This document shows positions 57,497-64,000 of a DNA stretch of 64,000 nucleotides, piece after piece. The translations under genes and the position numbers were made by a program. Source of the stretch: Actinoalloteichus hoggarensis. Its GTDB lineage: Bacteria > Actinomycetota > Actinomycetes > Mycobacteriales > Pseudonocardiaceae. The DNA is taken from contig NZ_CP022521.1 in assembly GCF_002234535.1 (NCBI RefSeq), forward strand, positions 5,371,001 to 5,435,000, written 5' to 3'. The notes under the pieces were generated by a model. It was not told the DNA's origin and did no database searches. It saw only the letters and a program-made list of their open reading frames with translations. Every line of letters begins with the position of its first letter. Within the stretch, counting starts at the first letter, position 1.

Positions 57497-60400
57497 TCAC
57501 TCCCCGTAGAAGACGCGATCCACGACCGCCCGCGCCCGCCGAGTGATCCGGCGATACTCGTCGACGAACTCGCCCGGCTCACCCGACGCGGCGTCCAGAC
57601 CCATCACCCTGGCCACCGAGACCAGCTCGTGGCCAGCACCGGGAATCTGATCGGACGGCTTGCCCCGGACCAGGGTCGTCGCGTTGCGCGCCCTGGCCGC
57701 CATCAGCCAGCCCGCGCGCAGCAGCTCGGCGTCCGACTCCACCAGCAGCCCCGCCTCGACGGCGGCATCCACCGCGCCCAGGGTGGAGGTCGTGCGCAGC
57801 GCCGGAACCTCGTGGGCGTGCGCCAGCTGTAGCAGCTGCACGGTCCACTCGACGTCGGCGAGGCCGCCCCGACCAAGCTTCGTGTTGGTCGTCGGATCGG
57901 CGCCGCGCGGCAGCCGCTCCGCCTCCACCCGCGCCTTGATCCGCCGGATCTCCCGCTGATCGTTCTCGGGAAGACCGCCCTCGGGATACCGGAGCGGATC
58001 GATCATCTCGATGAACCGCCTGCCGAGATCGGCGTCGCCCGCGATCGGCCGGGCGCGCAGCAACGCCTGTGCTTCCCAGGGCTGCGCCCACTGCCGGTAA
58101 TAGGTCCGGTAGGACTCCAACGTCCGCACCAGCGGCCCGCTGCGGCCCTCCGGACGCAGCTCGGTGTCGACCTGGAGCGGCGGGTCGACACTCGGCTTGT
58201 TCAACAGCCTGGTCAGCAGCTCGGCCACCGAGGTCGCGTAGCGAATCGCGGCGGCGTCGGCCGTGGTCGCCGCATCGGCGTCGGCGTCGTCCACGATCGG
58301 TTCACAGACCACCAGCACGTCGGCGTCGGAGCCGTAGCCCAGTTCGTCACCGCCGAGCCTGCCCATCCCGATCAACGCGATCCGCGCCGGTGGCCGACGC
58401 GGCGTCGTCCCGTCGGTCGAGCGCAGCACCGACCGGATCGCCGCGCCCAGCGAGGCGTCGAGCACCGCCGCCCACACCCGCGACAGCGCCCGACACACGT
58501 CCGGCAGGTCCATCAGTCCGAGCAGATCCGCACAGGCCACCCGCAGCAGCTCGTGCCTGCGCAGCGACCGCGCGGCGATCACCGCCTGCGTCGGGTCCTC
58601 ATGGCGGGCGACGGCGCTGGCCAGCGAGAGCGCCACCTGTTCCGGATCTCGATCGATCAGCCCCGAGGTGTCCCCGAGGAGCCGGAGCACCTCCGGCGCG
58701 CGCACCAGCAGATCCGGCACCAGACGAGAGCTGCCCAGCAGCAGCGCGAGCCGCTCCGCCACCGCGGCCTGATCACGCAGCACCCGCAGGTACCACGGCG
58801 TGTCGGTCAACGCCTCCGACACCTGTCGGTAGGCCAGCAGTGCGTGATCGGGGTCCGGGGTGTCCGCGAACAGGTCGAGCAGCATCGGCAGCAACGCCTG
58901 CTGAATGTGCGCGCGTCGGGACACCCCCGAGGTCAGAGCGCGGATGTGGCGCAGCGCCCCCTCCGGGGAGGTGAAGCCCAGGGCGGCCAGCCGGTCGGTG
59001 GCCGACTTCGCCGTGAGCCGCAGTGCCTCCGCCGGGACGCCCGCCACCGCCTCCAGCAGCGGCCGGTAGAACAGCTTCTCGTGCAGGCGCCGCACCCGGC
59101 CGCCATGTCTGCGGAACTCGTCGAGCAGGATGCGGCCCGCGTCCCGTCTGCCGTCGCTCCGCAACCCGGCTGACCTGGCCAGTCTGCGCAGGCCCGCGAC
59201 GTCGTCGGGAGCGGGGAACACATGGGTCCGCAGCATCCGCTGCAACTGAAGCCGATGCTCCAGCACCCGCAGGAAGCGGTAGGACTCCCCCAGCTCGGCG
59301 GCATCGGCGCGGCCCACGTATCCGCCGCTGCCCAGCTCCGCCAGAGCCTCGATCGTCGCCACGGGCCGGAGCAGCTCATCGGACCGGCCGTGGACCAACT
59401 GCAGGAGCTGCACCGCGAACTCGACGTCCCGCAGCCCGCCCCGCCCCAGCTTCAACTCCCGCTCGGCCAGCTCCTGCGGCACGTGGTCCTCCACCCGACG
59501 CCGCATGGCCTGCACGTCGGCGACGAACCCGTCCCGCTCGGCGGCCGACCAGACGAACGGCTGCACCAGCGCCACGTACTCCGCGCCGAGGTCCAGGTCG
59601 CCTGCCACCTCGCGGGCCTTCAACAGCGCCTGGAACTCCCACGTCCTGGCCCAGCGCCGGTAGTAGGCGAGGTAGCCGTCGACCGTACGGACCAGCGCAC
59701 CGGCCCGGCCCTCCGGCCGAAGGGCGGCGTCGACCTGGAAGCAGGCCTCCCCGGCGATCCGCATCACGGCGGCGGCCAACGCGGTGGCCTGCCGCAGGTG
59801 GGCATCCTCGTCGAGCACTTCCGCGGGCAGCGGATCGGAGGCCGCCTCGACGTCCACCGTGCCGGTGTCCGGGGTGGCAGCGGCAGGCGGCGCGGCCACG
59901 AACACCACGTCGACGTCGCTGACGTAGTTCAGCTCCCCCGCGCCGCACTTGCCCATCGCCACCACGGCGAGTCGCCCCCGGGGCAGACCTGGTGTGCTCG
60001 GCGGCATGACCTCGGCGGCGGCGACGGCCAACGCGGCACGCAAGGCGGCGACGGCCAGATCGGACAGTTGCGCGGCGACCTCTTCGTACCGGTCGACCGG
60101 CGCGGGCAGCGTCCCCTGGCTCAGATCCACCACCGCGATGTCGGAGAGCAGGTCGCGATAGGCGGTACGCAGCTCGGCCACCGCCTCCCGCCCCCGCGAC
60201 TCGGCCCGGAAGCCGCCCGGGACCTCGTCGGGGACGGCCCGCACCGCGGTCAGCAGCTCGGTGGTCAGCGCCTCGACGTCCTTGTGCTCAGCCCCGGCGT
60301 CCACGAGTCGCCGCCACCGCCGCGGCCGCAGAATGAGATGGTCGGACAGGGCTGAGCTGGCCCCGAGCAGACCGAAGAGCCGCTGCGAGACGCGCGGATC

Positions 60401-60640
60401 GGAGCGCAGGGCCTCGTCCAGCTCCGGCCACTCGTCGCCGAGCGCCTCTCGAAGCCGTTCGAGGCCCCGCAGCGCGAGATCCGGATCGGCGCCGGCCGAC
60501 AAGGCCTGGAGAGCGGCGGCGGCGCCCTCGCCGATCCGCGAGTTCACCCACCAGCCGAGCGCACGCAGGGTCTCCGCGGCCCGGGGGTCGGTGAGTCCGA
60601 ACCTCCCCGGGGAGATGCTGCTACGGGCGACGTCGGCCAT
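57497..60640 (-). CDS. glnE: bifunctional glutamine synthetase adenylyltransferase/adenylyl-removing enzyme
   Basis: A 1047-residue GlnE with two nucleotidyltransferase domains. The N-terminal (deadenylylating) one has GKCGAGELNYVSDVDVVFVA; the C-terminal (adenylylating) one has GMGRLGGDELGYGSDADVLVV. Both keep the G-x-G...SDxD metal-binding core. Each is followed by its helical regulatory segment (KLGRGGLRDVEFAVQLLQL and KLGRGGLADVEWTVQLLQL). It adds AMP to or removes it from the tyrosine of GlnA (Tyr402) in response to nitrogen status. ATG 60640. In mycobacteria it directly neighbours glnA genes; here two channel genes have come between. No PII gene is in the window. Confidence 0.96.
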   Translation of the reverse strand: MADVARSSISPGRFGLTDPRAAETLRALGWWVNSRIGEGAAAALQALSAGADPDLALRGLERLREALGDEWPELDEALRSDPRVSQRLFGLLGASSALSDHLILRPRRWRRLVDAGAEHKDVEALTTELLTAVRAVPDEVPGGFRAESRGREAVAELRTAYRDLLSDIAVVDLSQGTLPAPVDRYEEVAAQLSDLAVAALRAALAVAAAEVMPPSTPGLPRGRLAVVAMGKCGAGELNYVSDVDVVFVAAPPAAATPDTGTVDVEAASDPLPAEVLDEDAHLRQATALAAAVMRIAGEACFQVDAALRPEGRAGALVRTVDGYLAYYRRWARTWEFQALLKAREVAGDLDLGAEYVALVQPFVWSAAERDGFVADVQAMRRRVEDHVPQELAERELKLGRGGLRDVEFAVQLLQLVHGRSDELLRPVATIEALAELGSGGYVGRADAAELGESYRFLRVLEHRLQLQRMLRTHVFPAPDDVAGLRRLARSAGLRSDGRRDAGRILLDEFRRHGGRVRRLHEKLFYRPLLEAVAGVPAEALRLTAKSATDRLAALGFTSPEGALRHIRALTSGVSRRAHIQQALLPMLLDLFADTPDPDHALLAYRQVSEALTDTPWYLRVLRDQAAVAERLALLLGSSRLVPDLLVRAPEVLRLLGDTSGLIDRDPEQVALSLASAVARHEDPTQAVIAARSLRRHELLRVACADLLGLMDLPDVCRALSRVWAAVLDASLGAAIRSVLRSTDGTTPRRPPARIALIGMGRLGGDELGYGSDADVLVVCEPIVDDADADAATTADAAAIRYATSVAELLTRLLNKPSVDPPLQVDTELRPEGRSGPLVRTLESYRTYYRQWAQPWEAQALLRARPIAGDADLGRRFIEMIDPLRYPEGGLPENDQREIRRIKARVEAERLPRGADPTTNTKLGRGGLADVEWTVQLLQLAHAHEVPALRTTSTLGAVDAAVEAGLLVESDAELLRAGWLMAARARNATTLVRGKPSDQIPGAGHELVSVARVMGLDAASGEPGEFVDEYRRITRRARAVVDRVFYGE

Positions 60641-60845
60641 CGAGACTCCCTTCCCGCGCCCTCAACGGGGCTCGTGCGACGAATCCGTCGTGTCGGACGG
60701 GCGTGCTCGCGGACACCGCCACCGCCGCGCCCGGTACGTTCCCGCATCGGCGACGCCCGACCCGCGCCGCGACCCCGCAGCCGTCCTCGTCCGGCGCGCC
60801 CCGCGGCTCCGCCGGTCGCGGGAGACCCGATGCCGGCGACGCCGA

Positions 60846-61604
60846 TCACAGCAGGGGCAGTCTGCGCCTGCCCGGGGACCCGGGGACCAGCCCGGCCTGC
60901 TGACCCGCCATGGTGGCGAACCGCGCCATGATCGGCTGCCACGTCTGCGCGATCTCCTCGTGTGCCTCCTCCAGCCTGCCCGGCTCCCACTGAGTCGCGG
61001 GCAGTGCGGCGGCGAAATCCTCGGAGTCGGCCAGCCAGGCCCGCACGACCTCCGGCGACGTCTCGATGTGGAATTGGAAGCCGTAGGCCAGGTCGCCGAC
61101 GCGGAACGCCTGATTCTCGTACTTGGGCGAGGCCGCCAGACGTTGCGCACCCGGCGGCAGCTCCGTGATCACGTCCCCGTGCGCCTGCATGACCAGAGGG
61201 GTGAGCGGCAGGTCCTCCAGCAGTGCGTCCTGCTCGGCGGCATCACGCTTGGCCACCAGCCGCGCCCCCACCTCGGGGCCGTCCTCGCCCGGTTCCACCA
61301 TGCCGCCGCTGACGGAGGCGAGCAGCTGCGCGCCGAGGCAGATGCCCAGCGTCGGGAGCCGACGCCGGACGCCCTCGGTCAACCGGGCCCGCACCTCGAC
61401 CAGCCAGGGGTGCTCGCCGAGGCTCTCGGCGCTCATCGGGCCACCCAACACGATCAGCGCGTGGAAGTCGTCCAGCGTCGGGATCGCCTCGCGATCCGCC
61501 CGCACCACCTGGAGGTCCGCACCCGCGTCGGTCAGCCAGTCGGCCAGGACTCCCGGCGAATCGCTCTCGGCGGGTTGGAGGATCAGAATTCGTGCCTTCG
61601 CCAC
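60846..61604 (-). CDS. type 1 glutamine amidotransferase (GMP synthase-like)
   Basis: A 252-residue stand-alone class I glutaminase-fold protein with LIVLGGPMSAESLGEHPWL, the nucleophile elbow GICLGAQLLA (catalytic Cys) and the His-Glu pair in GFQFHIETSPEVVR. No synthetase domain is attached, as in the gamma-glutamyl-transfer/PuuD-like and YfeJ-like proteins. The acceptor is unknown. ATG 61604 begins MAKARILILQP. It is transcribed toward glnE with a 205-bp gap and no obvious operon link. Nitrogen-related neighbours make a role in glutamine-derived nitrogen transfer attractive but unproven. Confidence 0.87.
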   Translation of the reverse strand: MAKARILILQPAESDSPGVLADWLTDAGADLQVVRADREAIPTLDDFHALIVLGGPMSAESLGEHPWLVEVRARLTEGVRRRLPTLGICLGAQLLASVSGGMVEPGEDGPEVGARLVAKRDAAEQDALLEDLPLTPLVMQAHGDVITELPPGAQRLAASPKYENQAFRVGDLAYGFQFHIETSPEVVRAWLADSEDFAAALPATQWEPGRLEEAHEEIAQTWQPIMARFATMAGQQAGLVPGSPGRRRLPLL

Positions 61605-61884
61605 ACCCCTGATGCTAGAGCCTGCTCCATTCGCCGACCGTCACGTCCCGACAACGACGCTCCCGCGCCGACACCGCTTCAGAAGAGCACCGAGATGAAC
61701 TCCTACGAAGTGGCCGGGTCAGCGACACTCGCCGACAGGCGGCACCGGAGACGGCAGGCCGCTTCACCGGCTTTCGTGACGTGCCCCAGGGCCGTGAGCG
61801 GCGTCGCAGACGGCCGGCTCGGAGACCGGGGAACGCCGGCACCGTGCTCCTGTTCCCGAGACCAACAGCCCCGGAAAAGAGAAA
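61605..61884. other. gap between amidotransferase gene and rRNA terminator
   Basis: There are 280 bp without a supportable gene. The minus strand just past the rRNA hairpin is T-rich (61871-61884), forming the terminator tail. Confidence 0.5.
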
Positions 61885-61941
61885 AGGACGGTACGGACAT
61901 CCGGGAGCAATTCTGCTCGACCGTGATGTCCGTACCGTCCT
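61885..61941 (-). terminator. rRNA operon terminator with U-tract
   Basis: A 17-bp perfect stem (61885-61901 with 61925-61941) encloses an inner 5-bp hairpin (61905-61909 with 61914-61918), and on the minus strand it is followed by TTTTCTCTTTTCC. It is the only terminator in the window with a proper T-run. Confidence 0.92.
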
Positions 61942-61951
61942 CATCAAGTAA

Positions 61952-62071
61952 AGGTCGGCGGCGTCCTACTCTCCCACACCCCCACGGGTGCAGTACCATC
62001 GGCGCTGGAGGGCTTAGCTTCCGGGTTCGGAATGGGACCGGGCGTTTCCCCACCGCTATGACCACCGACAC
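61952..62071 (-). rRNA. rrf: 5S ribosomal RNA
   Basis: The minus strand contains the conserved 5S core CGGTCCCATTCCGAACCCGG followed by AAGCTAAGCC and GCGCCGATGGTACTGC, and the 5' end GTCGGTGG pairs with 3' CCGCCGAC to close helix I. The exact termini are approximate to a few bases. It follows the 23S gene after a spacer of about 133 bp that includes adjacent runs of C and A (around 62117-62131). Confidence 0.95.
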
Positions 62072-62204
62072 ACCTGCGAAGAAACACCATCCCCACCCAC
62101 CAACACACCCGAACCCACCCCCCAAAAAAAAGGGAATGGCCCAGACATGTTCCGGACAGGAACAATTGTTCCTTCAGAACCACACAGTGGACGCGTAGCA
62201 CCTT

Positions 62205-64000
<1,796 letters not shown>

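Noticed and set aside
62072..62204. tRNA gene in the 23S-5S spacer
   Set aside because: No cloverleaf or CCA-adjacent acceptor stem is readable in this spacer of about 133 bp.

Overview
The window is chromosomal DNA of a very GC-rich actinobacterium. Gene content and order point to Pseudonocardiales (an Actinoalloteichus/Saccharopolyspora/Amycolatopsis-type organism; genus not certain). The signs are: third codon positions almost always G or C, many GTG starts, a PimB-type mannosyltransferase, an actinobacterial subunit-4 of cytochrome oxidase, the fused diheme QcrC, and gene neighbourhoods that (from memory) follow M. tuberculosis Rv2184c to Rv2221c and also the Streptomyces pepA-lpd-sucB-lipB-lipA-glnA region. 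It is core genome: I see no transposase, integrase, phage gene, CRISPR array, biosynthetic cluster or tRNA.

Layout. 1-9.1 kb: ArsA-like ATPase (cut by the window edge), two SRPBCC-fold proteins, a metallophosphoesterase, FadD15-type acyl-CoA ligase, PimB, a membrane-anchored HEXXH peptidase and a secreted NlpC/P60 cell-wall hydrolase with a candidate CRP-controlled promoter. 9.5-13.7 kb: NYN-domain protein divergent from a DEDDh exonuclease/GIY-YIG fusion, then a stand-alone Lrp/AsnC ligand-binding domain. 13.9-23 kb: respiratory genes ctaE-qcrC-qcrA-qcrB and ctaC-ctaF, separated by a small plus-strand set (repeat protein, degenerate receiver, trpD). 23-30.7 kb: AsnB/LtsA-type amidotransferase, adenosine kinase, ErpA/IscA-type Fe-S carrier, glycerate kinase, DUF3043 membrane protein, aldo/keto reductase. 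30.8-34 kb: cobU-cobT-cobS. 34.3-40 kb: ilvE, permease-gcvT, pepA. 40.5-50.4 kb: lpdA-sucB, TIGR01777 epimerase-like protein, lipB, an F420-type luciferase-like oxidoreductase, an SDR, lipA. 50.5-61.6 kb: DUF4191 and RDD membrane proteins, glnA with a GlnR box, two tandem voltage-gated cation channels, glnE, a class I glutamine amidotransferase. 61.9-64 kb: an rRNA operon end on the minus strand (terminator, 5S, 3' part of 23S).

Themes. Lipoate runs through the right half: LipB and LipA make the cofactor used by SucB (two lipoyl domains), recycled by LpdA, and used by the glycine cleavage system to which GcvT belongs. Nitrogen assimilation is represented by GlnA (type I-beta, with its adenylylation tyrosine), GlnE that modifies it, and a GlnR-type operator. 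Aerobic respiration is represented by most of the bcc-aa3 supercomplex genes except ctaD.

The most unusual items are the tandem pair of six-transmembrane channels with Ca-channel-like TMEGW/TLEGW selectivity filters inserted between glnA and glnE, a histidine-rich loop in the permease beside gcvT, a degenerate receiver protein beside trpD, a class I-spaced CRP-like site ahead of the NlpC/P60 gene, a 26-nt perfect palindrome behind glnA, and at least seven unrelated short tandem arrays (15, 17, 18, 25 and 26 bp units) confined to intergenic DNA, with 5-codon repeats inside two coding regions. I found no clear-cut new defence or biosynthetic system.
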